From positions 496,001 through 560,000 of the forward strand of contig NZ_CP117516.1 of the NCBI RefSeq assembly GCF_028621955.1: a stretch of DNA of 64,000 bases, in the 5' to 3' direction. Within the stretch, counting starts at the first letter, position 1; each line of letters begins with the position of its first letter. Source of the stretch: Erythrobacter sp. BLCC-B19. GTDB lineage: Bacteria > Pseudomonadota > Alphaproteobacteria > Sphingomonadales > Sphingomonadaceae. Shown here one piece after another: positions 43,429 to 52,954 of this stretch. A program made the translations under genes and the position numbers. The notes beneath the pieces were generated by a model that did not search any database, was not told the origin of the DNA, and worked only from the letters and a program-made list of their open reading frames with translations.

Positions 43429-44480
43429 TTCACCTTGGCGACGCTGGCCTTGTATTCATCGGCCAGACGGCCGGTGGCGAGCAGCGGATAGGTCTCGCCG
43501 AATTCGGCGAGCGCGATGCAGGCCTTGGCGTTGTCGCCCAGCGCGATCATCGACTTGCCGAGATAGAGAAGGCTATCCGGCGCGCGCTCGCCCGCCTTGT
43601 TGGCCTGGTAGTTCTGGTAGAACCACTGCGCCGCTTCCTTGGGCATATTGTCGTCGAGATAGGCGCGGCCCAGCAGGTTGCGGCCAAAGCTGATGCGCGG
43701 GTGATTGGGGTAGGCCTTGACGAACTTGTCGAGCTGCTGGCGCGCTTCGGGATAGAAGCCGGCGTTCCACAGACGGAAGCCGTAGGAATATTCGTCATCC
43801 CCTGCGTCGGCGGTTTGCGGCTTGGCAATCGCCTGCACGGCAGCAAGCCTTGCGGCGCTGGGCGCGGCGACGGGGGGCGTGGTGGTCGGGGCGGCGGGCT
43901 TGGGCGCCGGCGTCGGCGTGGTCGTCACGGCAGGCTTGGGCGCCGGCGTGACTGTTGCGGGAACCGTCGTGGCAGCGGTGGTCGAGACCGCAGGCTGGCT
44001 CGCCGGGAGCACCGGAGCAGGCGTGATCGGCGCATTGGCCGCGGTCTCCAGAGCGGCAACCCGCGCCTCCATCTGCGCGAGCGCATTCGCCTGTTCTTCC
44101 GACCGCGCGGTAAGGCGCTGCAATTGCCCTTCGAGCGCATCGAGCCGCACGAGAATATCGGTCACCGCTGTCGCTGCGGGAACGCCGCTGGCGATGGTGG
44201 GGGGCGTTGCGGTCGGGGTCGTTGTCTCGCCGCCCGGGCCGATCTGGGGCTCGAAGAAGCGTCCGTCGCCGCCGGGGAAGACCTTGCGCTGCAGCGCGCG
44301 CACCTCGGCCTCGACCTTGCGCAGCCGGGCTTCGGCCGAGGCGGCGGTGTCCTGCGCATTGGCGGCCATCGGAGCGAGGCTCGCGAGCGTAGCAGCGGCC
44401 AGCGCGGCACCGGCAAGGCGGCGTGCCCCTGTCCGGCTGAGGGTGATCCGGTGGGCGGCGGTTCGCAGCGGCGAAGTCAT
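43419..44480 (-). CDS. cpoB: Tol-Pal system protein CpoB (YbgF)
   Basis: 353 residues. CpoB coordinates outer-membrane constriction with peptidoglycan synthesis through Tol-Pal. An N-terminal signal peptide (cleavage near MAANAQD) is followed by a coiled coil (RLRKVEAEVRALQRKV; LVRLDALEGQLQRLTARSEEQANALAQMEARVAALE), a long Pro/Thr/Ala linker, and C-terminal TPR repeats (YSYGFRLWNAGFYPEARQQLDKFVKAYPNH). tolB and pal, usual upstream neighbours, are not here; rodZ is upstream instead. Its last codons contain the GTG start of tilS. Confidence 0.92.
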   Translation of the reverse strand: MTSPLRTAAHRITLSRTGARRLAGAALAAATLASLAPMAANAQDTAASAEARLRKVEAEVRALQRKVFPGGDGRFFEPQIGPGGETTTPTATPPTIASGVPAATAVTDILVRLDALEGQLQRLTARSEEQANALAQMEARVAALETAANAPITPAPVLPASQPAVSTTAATTVPATVTPAPKPAVTTTPTPAPKPAAPTTTPPVAAPSAARLAAVQAIAKPQTADAGDDEYSYGFRLWNAGFYPEARQQLDKFVKAYPNHPRISFGRNLLGRAYLDDNMPKEAAQWFYQNYQANKAGERAPDSLLYLGKSMIALGDNAKACIALAEFGETYPLLATGRLADEYKASVAKVKCK

Positions 44481-44608
44481 GGCGCGTCAGGCTCCCTGGC
44501 AGTGGCCGCACATCCGTGGCGCGGCGCGTATGAATATTTCCGGTATCCCTGCCCCGCACAGCGATTGAAGTCGAGTGCGGCAGGCTCCCTAATCAACGGG
44601 AAAAGGGA

Positions 44609-45595
44609 TCAGCCCTGCGGTGCAGGCGCCGCTTCGGCGGCCGGGGCAGGCTCGCTGGCGGGTGCAGCCTCGGGGACGGTGATGGTGGTCGGCGCAGGCC
44701 GAGGCACGGTGCTGCGGCGGCGCGCTGGGGCCGGAGCCGGCGCGCTGAGCGGCACCACGCCGCCGGGCATCGGCACACCGCTGGCCATCGCCGCCGGGGT
44801 GGTGCCGCGCGCCAGCAGCGCCGCAGCCGATACCGGCACGCCCGAAATCGTCTCCGGCTTGTCCGACAGCTTGGCGACCGCCTGCCCGCCAATCGTGACC
44901 GACAGGGCATCGGGCCGCCCGGTGTTGATGCGCGGATCGGCTGCCGTGGCAGGCACCGTTACCGCCTCACCCAGCTTGAGCGCGCGTTCGAACAGGCGTT
45001 CGCCGCCCTCCTCGTAAAGCCGCAGCCACACCCCTTCTTCCAGCGCAGTCAGCACCACCGGGCCGCTCGCTGCCGGCGTGGTTGCAGCCGCAGGCTTGGC
45101 GGCGACAGCGGCAGGCGTGGCGCTTGCCGCCGGTTCAAGCAGCGAGCCCGGCTCGGTCCCGGCACCGAAATAGGCACGGTAGAAGGCGAAAACGCCAAGC
45201 GCGAGAACCAGCACCGCCCCGCCCATCGCCCAGGCAAGGCCCGAGGAAGGCAGGCGCGCCGGATCGCCCGGCTCAATCCCCGGCGAAGGCAGCGCGCGCC
45301 GCAGCGAGCCATCGGCGAGTTCGGCGCGCACCATGTCGGTAATCTCGGCCGGATCGAGCCCCACCGCCTTGGCGAAGGTGCGCGAAAAGCCGATCGCATA
45401 GGCGCGGCTCGGCAGTGCCTCGTAGTTGTCGCCCTCGATCGCTTCGAGATGGCGCAGCGGAATCCGGGTCTCGGCGGCGACGTGCGCCAGATCGAGCCGC
45501 AAGGCCTGCCGCGCGGCGCGCAGGCGGGCGCCGGGGCCGTCAGCCAAAGACGTATCGTGCGCGGTATCGCCGCTGGTGGTGTTTTCGCTGTCCAT
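44609..45595 (-). CDS. rodZ: RodZ-like cytoskeletal/helix-turn-helix membrane protein
   Basis: 328 residues. An N-terminal HTH_25 domain (GARLRAARQALRLDLAHVAAETRIPLRHLEAIEGDNYEALP, about residues 20-60) is followed by one membrane helix (about 118-140) and a periplasmic DUF4115-like domain with EGVWLRLYEEGGERLFERALKLGE. RodZ links MreB filaments to the cell-wall machinery. The tail is Pro/Ala-rich. The start at 45595 (MDSENTTSG) is chosen over longer frames that lack composition support. It precedes cpoB by 128 bases on the same strand, joining two envelope-shape genes. Confidence 0.88.
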   Translation of the reverse strand: MDSENTTSGDTAHDTSLADGPGARLRAARQALRLDLAHVAAETRIPLRHLEAIEGDNYEALPSRAYAIGFSRTFAKAVGLDPAEITDMVRAELADGSLRRALPSPGIEPGDPARLPSSGLAWAMGGAVLVLALGVFAFYRAYFGAGTEPGSLLEPAASATPAAVAAKPAAATTPAASGPVVLTALEEGVWLRLYEEGGERLFERALKLGEAVTVPATAADPRINTGRPDALSVTIGGQAVAKLSDKPETISGVPVSAAALLARGTTPAAMASGVPMPGGVVPLSAPAPAPARRRSTVPRPAPTTITVPEAAPASEPAPAAEAAPAPQG

Positions 45596-45752
45596 GACCC
45601 GGATCCGCGCCGTCTTTGCGAGGCTTGCTGTATGTTGTGAGAGAGGCGTTGTGAATCGTCCTTGAACGGGACTCACCCTGCGCGGAGCGTCCTGTCAAGC
45701 GTGACGATAGCACACTGCCGCACGCCTCGCACGTGTCTCGGCCAACCGTGCC

Positions 45753-48023
45753 TCAATCATACTCGATGTCCCGCGCGTCGGCCCAGGCCGACAATTCCTT
45801 GCGCAGATTGAGCGACGGGTCGGCCAGCCAGCCGGTCATCGCTGCGGTCAGTTCGGCCAGATCGACCTTGCGCACCAGTTCCTTGATCGGGCCGACGGCG
45901 GCAGGCGTGATCGAGAGGCGGCGATAGCCGATCCCCATGAGCGCCAGCGCCTCCAGCCTGCGCCCGCCCATCTCGCCGCAAACGCCGATATCGACCCCAC
46001 TGCCGACCGAATTCTGCATCACCCGGCGCAGGAACCGCAGGATCGATGGGCTGAGCCAGTCATAGCGCTCGGCCAGCTTGGGGTTGGCACGGTCGGCGGC
46101 GAACAGGAATTGCGTAAGATCATTCGTCCCGATCGACAGGAACGACAGCCGCGGCAGCAGCAGATCGAGCACTTCGGCGAGCGCCGGCACTTCCAGCATC
46201 GCGCCGAAATGAATGCGCTCTGGCAGCAGCTTCTTCTGCGCGCGCAGGAAGGCGAGCTGTTCGTCGAAGACGGCCTTGGCGGCATCGAATTCCCACGGCT
46301 CGGACACCATCGGGAACATGACATAGAGCGAACGCCCCGCCGCTGCCTCCAGCAGCGAGCGCGCCTGCACCTTCATCAGCCCTTCGCGTTCCAGCGCAAG
46401 CCGCAGCGCGCGCCAGCCCATCGCCGGGTTCTCGTCCTGCGCGGCGATTTCGCTGGCGAGATAGGGCACCGACTTGTCGCCGCCGATGTCGACCGTGCGG
46501 AAGATCACCGGCTTGTCGCCCGCGGCATCCAGAACATCGCGATAGAGCCGCGTCTGGCGCTCGCGCTGCGGCAGCGTCGCTGAAACGAGGAACTGGAACT
46601 CGGTGCGGAACAGGCCGACGCCGTCCGCGCCGGTCATGGCGAGCGCGCTCATGTCGTCGCGCAGGCCGGCATTCATCATCACCTGAATGCGGGTGCCGCA
46701 GCGGGTGAAAGGCTCGACGTCCTTGAGCGCGGCATAGGCGGCCTGCTTTTCGCGGCTCTTGGCAAAGCGCGCCTGAAAGGCGTCAGCCACCTGCGGCAGG
46801 GGGCGGATGATCGCGGTTCCGGCGCTGGCATCGAGCAGCACTTCGTCGCCTTCGCGGATGGTGGTGCGCACGCCCTTGGTGCGGCCGATCACCGGCACAT
46901 TCATCGCCCGCGCCACGATCACCACGTGGGCGGTGAGCGAGCCTTCCTCAAGGATCACGCCCTTCAGACGGCGCTTGTCATACTCAAGCAGTTCGGCAGG
47001 GCCGAGATTGCGCGCGATCAGGATCGTGTCCTTGCGCAAGCCTTGCGATGCTGCCGTGCCCACTTGCCCGGCGACGATGCGGATCAGGCGGTTGGCGAGA
47101 TCCTCCAGATCATGCATCCGGTCAGCGAGCAGCGGATCGTCGATCTCGCGCATCCGCATCCGGGTGTGCTGTTGCACGCGCTCGATCGCGGCTTCGGCGG
47201 TGAGGCCAGAGTCGATCGCCTCGTTGATGCGCCGCGACCAGCCTTCGTCATAGGCGAACATCTTGTAGGTTTCGAGCACCTCTTCGTGCTCGCCCCCCAC
47301 GCCGAATTCGGCCTGACTGGCAAGGTTGTCGATCTGCTCGCGCATCCGGTCGAAGGCGCGGTAAACGCGGTCGCGCTCGGCCTCGATATCCTGCGCCATG
47401 ACCTGCGTGATCTCGACCCGCGGCTGGTGATAGACCGCCTGGCCCGCCCCCAGCCCCTTGACCAGCGTGAGGCCGGTCAGCGTCTGCGGCCCGGTCATCT
47501 CGGCGGTCAGGCCAAGCGCCTGTTCCTCGTCGATCAGTTCGGCATTGGCGATCAGTTCGGAGAGCACCATCGCGGTGGTCTGCAACGCCTCGATCTCGAC
47601 CTCTTCATAGCGGCGCGGCTCGACATGCTGGACGCACAGCACCCCCACCGCACGCTCGCGATAGACGATCGGGACACCGGCAAAGGAATGGAACTTTTCC
47701 TCGCCGGTTTCGGGGCGATACTGGAAATCGGGATGGGCCTTGGCCTCGGCGAGGTTGAGCGTCTCCACCTTCTTGGCAATGGCGCCGGTCAGGCCCTCGC
47801 CAATCGCCATGCGGGTGACGTGAACCGCGCTCTGGTTGAGGCCGCGGGTGGCGAAGAGTTCGAGCATCCCTTCGCGCAGCAGGTAGATCGAGCAGACTTC
47901 GCTCGACAGGCATTCACCGATGATCTCGACCACCTGATCGAGCTTGCCCTGCGCGTGCATACGCGAGGCCATCACCTCGGTCAGGCGGGTCAGGATCTGG
48001 CGGGCGGCAGCTGCGGCGGTCAT
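45753..48023 (-). CDS. ptsP: Phosphoenolpyruvate-protein phosphotransferase PtsP (EI-Ntr)
   Basis: 756 residues. An N-terminal GAF domain (about residues 10-160) is followed by the EI fold. The phosphorylated His is H366 in GSLTAHVVIVARA; the C-terminal PEP-binding domain includes FRTEFQFL and the active-site C682 in VCGEMGG. GAF plus EI is the diagnostic architecture of the nitrogen PTS branch, which in alphaproteobacteria signals through NPr and EIIA-Ntr to nitrogen, potassium and carbon regulation. It is transcribed alone, downstream of the minus-strand DUF465 gene by 105 bases. Confidence 0.97.
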   Translation of the reverse strand: MTAAAAARQILTRLTEVMASRMHAQGKLDQVVEIIGECLSSEVCSIYLLREGMLELFATRGLNQSAVHVTRMAIGEGLTGAIAKKVETLNLAEAKAHPDFQYRPETGEEKFHSFAGVPIVYRERAVGVLCVQHVEPRRYEEVEIEALQTTAMVLSELIANAELIDEEQALGLTAEMTGPQTLTGLTLVKGLGAGQAVYHQPRVEITQVMAQDIEAERDRVYRAFDRMREQIDNLASQAEFGVGGEHEEVLETYKMFAYDEGWSRRINEAIDSGLTAEAAIERVQQHTRMRMREIDDPLLADRMHDLEDLANRLIRIVAGQVGTAASQGLRKDTILIARNLGPAELLEYDKRRLKGVILEEGSLTAHVVIVARAMNVPVIGRTKGVRTTIREGDEVLLDASAGTAIIRPLPQVADAFQARFAKSREKQAAYAALKDVEPFTRCGTRIQVMMNAGLRDDMSALAMTGADGVGLFRTEFQFLVSATLPQRERQTRLYRDVLDAAGDKPVIFRTVDIGGDKSVPYLASEIAAQDENPAMGWRALRLALEREGLMKVQARSLLEAAAGRSLYVMFPMVSEPWEFDAAKAVFDEQLAFLRAQKKLLPERIHFGAMLEVPALAEVLDLLLPRLSFLSIGTNDLTQFLFAADRANPKLAERYDWLSPSILRFLRRVMQNSVGSGVDIGVCGEMGGRRLEALALMGIGYRRLSITPAAVGPIKELVRKVDLAELTAAMTGWLADPSLNLRKELSAWADARDIEYD

Positions 48024-48128
48024 CGCCTCACGGTGTATTCAAACCGCGCGGCAAATGCAAAAGCCCTGTACGAGCGCCGCGCGCCACACGCCGCCCGCCC
48101 ACGATCGGTCAGAAGCGTGGCCCCGCCG

Positions 48129-48296
48129 TCAGACGGCGGACATTTCCTCCTTCAGTCGCAGCTTCTGTTTCTTGAGAGACTGGATCGTTGCGGTGTCGGG
48201 CACAGGCCGGGCCATTTCTTCGCGCAGGCGGGCTTCAAGGCCGGCGTGCTTGCTCTGAAGGGCGTGGAGGTGAGACAACACTGCGGTCGATGCCAT
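48129..48296 (-). CDS. DUF465 small protein
   Basis: 55 residues. The ATG at 48296 has AGGAGA about 8 bases upstream, a strong site; longer frames on the same phase have no such site. The sequence is one helical hairpin ending in SLKKQKLRLKEEM, the DUF465 (YdcH) signature. Function is unknown. A second DUF465 gene lies 291 bases away pointing the other way. The shared intergenic region has no obvious symmetric element. Confidence 0.85.
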   Translation of the reverse strand: MASTAVLSHLHALQSKHAGLEARLREEMARPVPDTATIQSLKKQKLRLKEEMSAV

Positions 48297-48587
48297 AAGG
48301 CGTTCTCCTGTAGAAGCGGGGGAATGCCCCCGGACAGGCGACTCGGCATAGGGTGCGGCCGAGCCGCAGGTTCGAAAGAACCACACCAAGGCTAGGTTGC
48401 AAAGCCCTGATGAACCCTTAAGCGGCGTATCCGTAGCCGTCTGCGACGAATGGCTACCGGGGATGACCGCCGCCGACCGGCGCGAAATCTGCGCAAGGCA
48501 TCTACCCAAGCCCTGCGGGAACGCGTAGCGGGCGTGTCAGTTGGGGCCGCAAATGGCGATGACAGCGCGAAAGGGATCAGGGGCGAC

Positions 48588-48797
48588 ATGACCGAGCAGG
48601 AGCTCAGGAAAACGCTCGAATTGCTCAAGACCGAGCACCGCGACCTCGATGCCGCGATCACGGCACTGACCGATGCCGCGCGCGCCAACGCCAGCGCCGA
48701 TATGCTCCAGATCGCGCGCCTCAAGAAGCGCAAGCTGCGCCTCAAGGATCAGATCGCGATTATCGAGGATACGCTGCTGCCGGATATTATCGCCTAG
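48588..48797 (+). CDS. DUF465 small protein (second copy)
   Basis: 69 residues. The ATG at 48588 follows AGGGGC; the open frame extends upstream, but that part has no conserved character. The ending RLKKRKLRLKDQIAIIED aligns with the other DUF465 protein's SLKKQKLRLKEE, so the two are paralogues. The mid-region is longer by about ten residues. It precedes the DUF1465 gene by 142 bases on the same strand. Confidence 0.85.
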   Translation: MTEQELRKTLELLKTEHRDLDAAITALTDAARANASADMLQIARLKKRKLRLKDQIAIIEDTLLPDIIA

Positions 48798-48831
48798 GTT
48801 TCGCGCCATCGAACGCGCCGCGCGAACATAC

Positions 48832-48846
48832 TTAACGCGCCGCTAA
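48832..48846. promoter_or_regulatory. Candidate CtrA-type box upstream of the RcdA-like gene
   Basis: TTAA-CGCGCCG-CTAA matches TTAA-N7-TTAA at 7 of 8 positions and lies 94 bases upstream of the DUF1465 start. In Caulobacter the rcdA gene is a CtrA target, which makes the position interesting, but the mismatch keeps confidence low. Confidence 0.33.
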
Positions 48847-48939
48847 TTCTGTTCCCTGAAGGGACGGATGTGAAAATTGTTTGGAAAGTAACCATAGCAA
48901 TATGGCGGGCAGACGCAGGGCAGCGTAATCTCCCGCTCC

Positions 48940-49401
48940 ATGGCTCGCACCAGCAATCTTTCGCGCCCGATCATTGAGGCGCTCTACACCGAAGCGCTCG
49001 TTCTGGCGGACGAGGTGCGCGCCGTGTTTGCTGCGGGTGTGCGCGAACCGATGGTCGGGGAAGACGCCTTCGTGCGCCTCGCGCTTTCGACCGAAGGCCT
49101 CAAGACCACCACGCGGATGATGCACGTGCTGGCCTGGCTGCTCAACCAGCGCGCGCTGTTTTCCGGCGAGCTTTCGGAAAATCAGGTGCGTCTGCATGGC
49201 GCGCTGCCGCCTGACCGGGCGTCGGACGAGGCGCAGCTGGCGCTGCTTGAACCGGAAACCCGCGAACTGATCGCCGATACCGAAAAGCTGCACCAGCGCA
49301 TTGCCCGGCTCGACGAGGCATGGCGCGCACATTTCGACATGGCCTCACCCGTGCGCGCGTTTCAGGATCGCATCGGACGGGAATTCGGCCGGTTCGGATA
49401 A
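48940..49401 (+). CDS. DUF1465 family protein (RcdA-like)
   Basis: 153 residues, all helical, with ALYTEALVLADEVR, LSTEGLKTTTRMMHVLAWLLNQRALFSGELS and EAWRAHFDMASPVRAFQDRIGREF. This is the DUF1465 family; I recall that it includes Caulobacter RcdA, the adaptor that helps ClpXP degrade CtrA at the start of S phase. clpX and clpP are also in this window, about 38 kb away. Orthology to RcdA is family-level inference. The ATG follows CCCGCTCC with no strong ribosome site. Confidence 0.78.
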   Translation: MARTSNLSRPIIEALYTEALVLADEVRAVFAAGVREPMVGEDAFVRLALSTEGLKTTTRMMHVLAWLLNQRALFSGELSENQVRLHGALPPDRASDEAQLALLEPETRELIADTEKLHQRIARLDEAWRAHFDMASPVRAFQDRIGREFGRFG

Positions 49402-49452
49402 TAGGCCAGCGCGGGTGGCGCAGGCCCGTCCCGCACCGCCCCGCCTAGACAA

Positions 49453-50925
49453 TCACGCCGCCGCGAGCGCCTTGCGCCAGGCCGCCAGCCGCGTCTCGCG
49501 CACGTCATCAGCCATCGCCGGTTCAAAGGTCGCCAGCCGCCCGCGCATGGCCTGTGCGGCGCTCGCCAGATCGGGATAGAGCCCCGCCCCCGCGGCCGCC
49601 AGCATCGCCGCGCCGAGCGCCGTGGTCTCGACAAAACCGGGGCGCTCGACCCTCACCCCCAGCACGTCGGCCAAGTCCTGCGCCATCCAGTCATTGGCTG
49701 CCATGCCGCCGTCGATGCGGAGCGTCTGCCACGGCGCGCCGTCGGCGGTGAAGGCGGCGCACAGGTCGTGGGTCTGGTGCGCCATCGCCTCCAGCGCGGC
49801 GCGGGCGAGATGGGCCTTGCCGCTCGCAAAGCTCAATCCTGCGATCACCCCGCGCGCCTCCGCCTGCCAGTGCGGCGCACCGAGGCCCGACAGGGCGGGA
49901 ACGATCACCACCCCGCCGCTATCGGGGATCGAGCGGGCGAGCGCTTCGGTCTCCGAGGCGACCTCGACGATCCCGAGCGAATCGCGCAGCCACTGAACGA
50001 GGCTCCCGGCGACGAAAACCGAACCTTCGATGGCATAGGTGCGCTGGCCCTCGATCTGGGTCAGCACCGTGCCGAGCAGGCGGTTCTGCGAACGCGGGAT
50101 GCGGCTGCCCTGACAGGTCAGCACGAAGGCGCCGGTGCCATAGGTCGCCTTGGTCTGCCCCGGCGCAAGACACGCCTGCCCGATGGTCGCCGCCTGCTGG
50201 TCGCCCGCAAGGCCGGTGATCGGAATGGCGCGGCCGAACAGATCGGGCGCGGTCATCGCGAGCGGACCGGAGCAATCGACCACCCCCGGCAGCGCGGCCA
50301 GCGGCACGCCGAGCAAGTCGCACAGCCCCTCGTCGAACTGCGCGTCTTCCAGCCCCATCAGGAGCGTGCGGCTGGCGTTGCTGGCATCGGTGATATGCGC
50401 CGCCCCGCCGGTCAGCTTGAAGGTCAGCCAGCTTTCCACCGTCCCGAAGGCGAGCGTGCCCTTGTCCGCCGCCGCGCGCACATCGGGCACATTGTCGAGC
50501 ATCCAGCGCATCTTGGTGCCCGAGAAATAGGGATCGAGCAGCAACCCGGTGCGCGCCTGGACGCCGGCTTCGTGGTGCGCGGCGCGCAGCTCGGCGCAGA
50601 AGGGCTCGGTGCGGCGATCCTGCCAGACGATCGCGTTGGTCAGCGGCTCGCCGGTCGAGCGATCCCACGCCACCACGGTTTCGCGCTGGTTGGTTATGCC
50701 GATGCAGGCAATGCTCGCCGCCCCTCCCGCCTTGGGGATCACCTCCAGCGCGCAGGCGAGGGTCTTGTCCCAGATCTCGCGCGGATCATGCTCGACCCAG
50801 CCGCTTTGGGGATAGTGCTGCGTCAGCGGCGCCTGCGCGCTGGCGACCAGCACGCCGTCGGAGGCGAACAGCATCGCGCGGGTGGACGTCGTGCCTTCGT
50901 CGAGCACCAGAATATAGTCAGACAT
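49453..50925 (-). CDS. glpK: Glycerol kinase
   Basis: 490 residues, the family length. It phosphorylates glycerol to glycerol-3-phosphate. FGGY-kinase motifs are present: LVLDEGTTSTRAMLF at the N-terminus, NQRETVVAWDRSTGEPL, and GLAGDQQAATIGQACLAPGQTKATYGTGAF in the middle. The start at 50925 has GAGAGGGAT 6 bases upstream. No glycerol facilitator or glpD is adjacent, so it stands alone. It is divergent from the MBL hydrolase gene, with only 56 bases between starts. Confidence 0.97.
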   Translation of the reverse strand: MSDYILVLDEGTTSTRAMLFASDGVLVASAQAPLTQHYPQSGWVEHDPREIWDKTLACALEVIPKAGGAASIACIGITNQRETVVAWDRSTGEPLTNAIVWQDRRTEPFCAELRAAHHEAGVQARTGLLLDPYFSGTKMRWMLDNVPDVRAAADKGTLAFGTVESWLTFKLTGGAAHITDASNASRTLLMGLEDAQFDEGLCDLLGVPLAALPGVVDCSGPLAMTAPDLFGRAIPITGLAGDQQAATIGQACLAPGQTKATYGTGAFVLTCQGSRIPRSQNRLLGTVLTQIEGQRTYAIEGSVFVAGSLVQWLRDSLGIVEVASETEALARSIPDSGGVVIVPALSGLGAPHWQAEARGVIAGLSFASGKAHLARAALEAMAHQTHDLCAAFTADGAPWQTLRIDGGMAANDWMAQDLADVLGVRVERPGFVETTALGAAMLAAAGAGLYPDLASAAQAMRGRLATFEPAMADDVRETRLAAWRKALAAA

Positions 50926-50981
50926 CGCGTATCCCTCTCTCCGGCGTGACATCTGCCATGGTGCCCGCCATATGCAAGGCC

Positions 50982-51863
50982 ATGGTCACCATCCCTCCCC
51001 AACCCTGGCCCACCGGGCTTGCCGAAGATGTCGAGCCGCTCGTCAAGCGCGTGCTGGCGCCCAACCCCTCGCCCTATACCTTCACCGGCACCCAGACCTA
51101 TGTGGTGGGGATGGCGGACGGCCCCGACTGCGCGGTGATCGACCCCGGCCCGGAGGAGGCCGATCACATCGCCGCGATCCGCGCTGCGGTGGGGAGCCGG
51201 AAAATCCTCGCGATCATGTGCACCCACACCCACCGCGACCATTCCCCCGCCGCAGCGCCGCTGGCGGCGCAGACGGGCGCGCCCATCGTCGGCTGCGCGC
51301 CCTTGATGCTGCAAGTCGCCGGGCCGCGTTCCGATGAGGCTTTCGATCCGACCTATGCGCCTGACCGCGTGCTCGCCGATGGCGAAGGGATGCGCGGTAC
51401 CGGCTGGACATTGACCGCCGTCGCCACGCCCGGCCACACCTCGAACCACCTGTGCTTCGCGCTGGAGGAGAGCGGCGCGCTGTTCACAGGCGACCATGTG
51501 ATGGGCTGGTCGACCAGCGTCGTCATCCCGCCCGATGGCGACATGGGCGATTACATGGCGAGCCTCGAAAAGCTGATGGCGCGCGATGACCTGCGCTATC
51601 ACTCCGCCCACGGCGCGGCGATCGAGAAGCCCAAGCAGCTCGTGCGCGGCATGATCGGCCACCGCCGCCAGCGCGAAAACCAGATCCTGCGCCTGCTGGG
51701 CGAGGGGGATCACACAGTTGATACGCTCGTGGCCAAGATGTATGTCGGGCTCGATCCGCGGCTGACCGGCGCGGCAGGAATGTCGGTCACTGCGCATTTG
51801 CTGGATCTCGAGAAACGAGGCCGGGTCGCAACCTTCGAGGATGTTTGGAGATTGCGACAATGA
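50982..51863 (+). CDS. Metallo-beta-lactamase-fold hydrolase (LACTB2-like)
   Basis: 293 residues. The metal motif THTHRDH supplies H82, H84, D86 and H87; TPGHTSNH and GDHVMGW give the further ligands. The C-terminal winged-helix-like segment (HRRQRENQILRLLGEGDHTVDTLVAKMY) is typical of the LACTB2 subgroup, some of which are RNases or thioester hydrolases. The ATG at 50982 is preferred; codons at 50946 and 50958 are alternatives that would overlap the glpK control region. Its stop overlaps by ATGA the next gene, a secreted protein. Confidence 0.9.
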   Translation: MVTIPPQPWPTGLAEDVEPLVKRVLAPNPSPYTFTGTQTYVVGMADGPDCAVIDPGPEEADHIAAIRAAVGSRKILAIMCTHTHRDHSPAAAPLAAQTGAPIVGCAPLMLQVAGPRSDEAFDPTYAPDRVLADGEGMRGTGWTLTAVATPGHTSNHLCFALEESGALFTGDHVMGWSTSVVIPPDGDMGDYMASLEKLMARDDLRYHSAHGAAIEKPKQLVRGMIGHRRQRENQILRLLGEGDHTVDTLVAKMYVGLDPRLTGAAGMSVTAHLLDLEKRGRVATFEDVWRLRQ

Positions 51864-52861
51864 CAATTCTCGGGCGCGCGTCGGCCTTTCGGCGGGTTCT
51901 TGGTCTGGCAGCCGGACTGGCATTTGCCGCAAGCACATCGCCGCTGGCAGCACAGAGCCCCGCACAGTTGCTGGCACAGCTGAGCGAACAGACCGCGCTC
52001 GATGACCAGTGCAAGGTGCTCGATGCCGACCAGCGCCGCGCAATCGATCTATTTGCTGACGAACTGCGCACCACCCTCTCCGATGCCGACAAGGCCGCGA
52101 TTGACGGCTGGCTGCCGGGGATGCGCAGCAATCTGGCCGCCATCGCCTGCACCGACCCCCGTGTCGTCGCGGCGGCAGGACAGGCCAAGGCCATCGGCAC
52201 GGACCGGCAGATGGTGTGGGCCGCGCGCGTGCAGGCCGTTGCCGCCCTGCGCGGTGAAACGCTGTGGGCGAGCATGGGCGATGTCTCGGGCCTCAAGCGC
52301 ACGGCGGCCGACGCCGTTCTGGCCGACCTTGCTGCGCGCAATCCGGCAGCAGCGCAGCAGTTTCGCACAGTCGCCAAGGCAGAAGCGACCCGCGCCCTTA
52401 GCGTGCTGTGCCCCTCGATGAGCATCAATGCTGGCAAATGCCCCGCGCTGGCTCCCGCAGCCACCCCGCCCGAAGTCCAGTTTGCGCGGGCGTGGCTGGA
52501 ACGGGTCGAGCAATATGCCGCGCAGATGCCCGGCGCCAATGCTGATGGAAAACCGGTGCTGCCGGCGGGCGTTGCGAATTGGGAACAGCTTTATGCCGTC
52601 ATCCCGCTCGATCTGGCGCTGGGCCTGTTCGGGATGCCGATGACCTGCGATGCAACCAACCATGTCGTGCGCCTCGACGGGCCGGTGCCGACCGACATGA
52701 TGGCCAACACGCCTGCCACCATCTTCCGCGCGCGCGACGGCATCGAGCAAGGGCGCGGCGAGGTCAGCCCCAGAGGCATGACGCTGATACTCAAGGGCAA
52801 GTGGGTCGAAACGCTCGGCAGTTCGTCAATGGGTCTTGCGCGCTGTCAGGTCGCACCCTGA
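51860..52861 (+). CDS. Secreted protein of unknown function
   Basis: 333 residues; no family recognised. The start is the ATG overlapping the MBL gene stop (ATGA). A signal peptide runs to about residue 32 (GLAAGLAFAASTSPLAAQSP). The mature part is mostly alpha-helical with about five Cys: DDQCKV, AIACTDP, VLCPSMSINAGKCP, MTCDATN and a final LARCQVAP, likely disulphide-bonded. Coupling to a cytoplasmic MBL hydrolase gives no clear hint of role. The gene ends 93 bases before a membrane-protein gene. Confidence 0.75.
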   Translation: MTILGRASAFRRVLGLAAGLAFAASTSPLAAQSPAQLLAQLSEQTALDDQCKVLDADQRRAIDLFADELRTTLSDADKAAIDGWLPGMRSNLAAIACTDPRVVAAAGQAKAIGTDRQMVWAARVQAVAALRGETLWASMGDVSGLKRTAADAVLADLAARNPAAAQQFRTVAKAEATRALSVLCPSMSINAGKCPALAPAATPPEVQFARAWLERVEQYAAQMPGANADGKPVLPAGVANWEQLYAVIPLDLALGLFGMPMTCDATNHVVRLDGPVPTDMMANTPATIFRARDGIEQGRGEVSPRGMTLILKGKWVETLGSSSMGLARCQVAP

Positions 52862-52954
52862 TCGGCGCGGCTTAAGGCAGGCCGGATCATTCTTGCACTT
52901 GAGGCAGGATCGTGTTGAACCCTGCACCGGGGCGCGCATCGGGGGATCGGGGTA

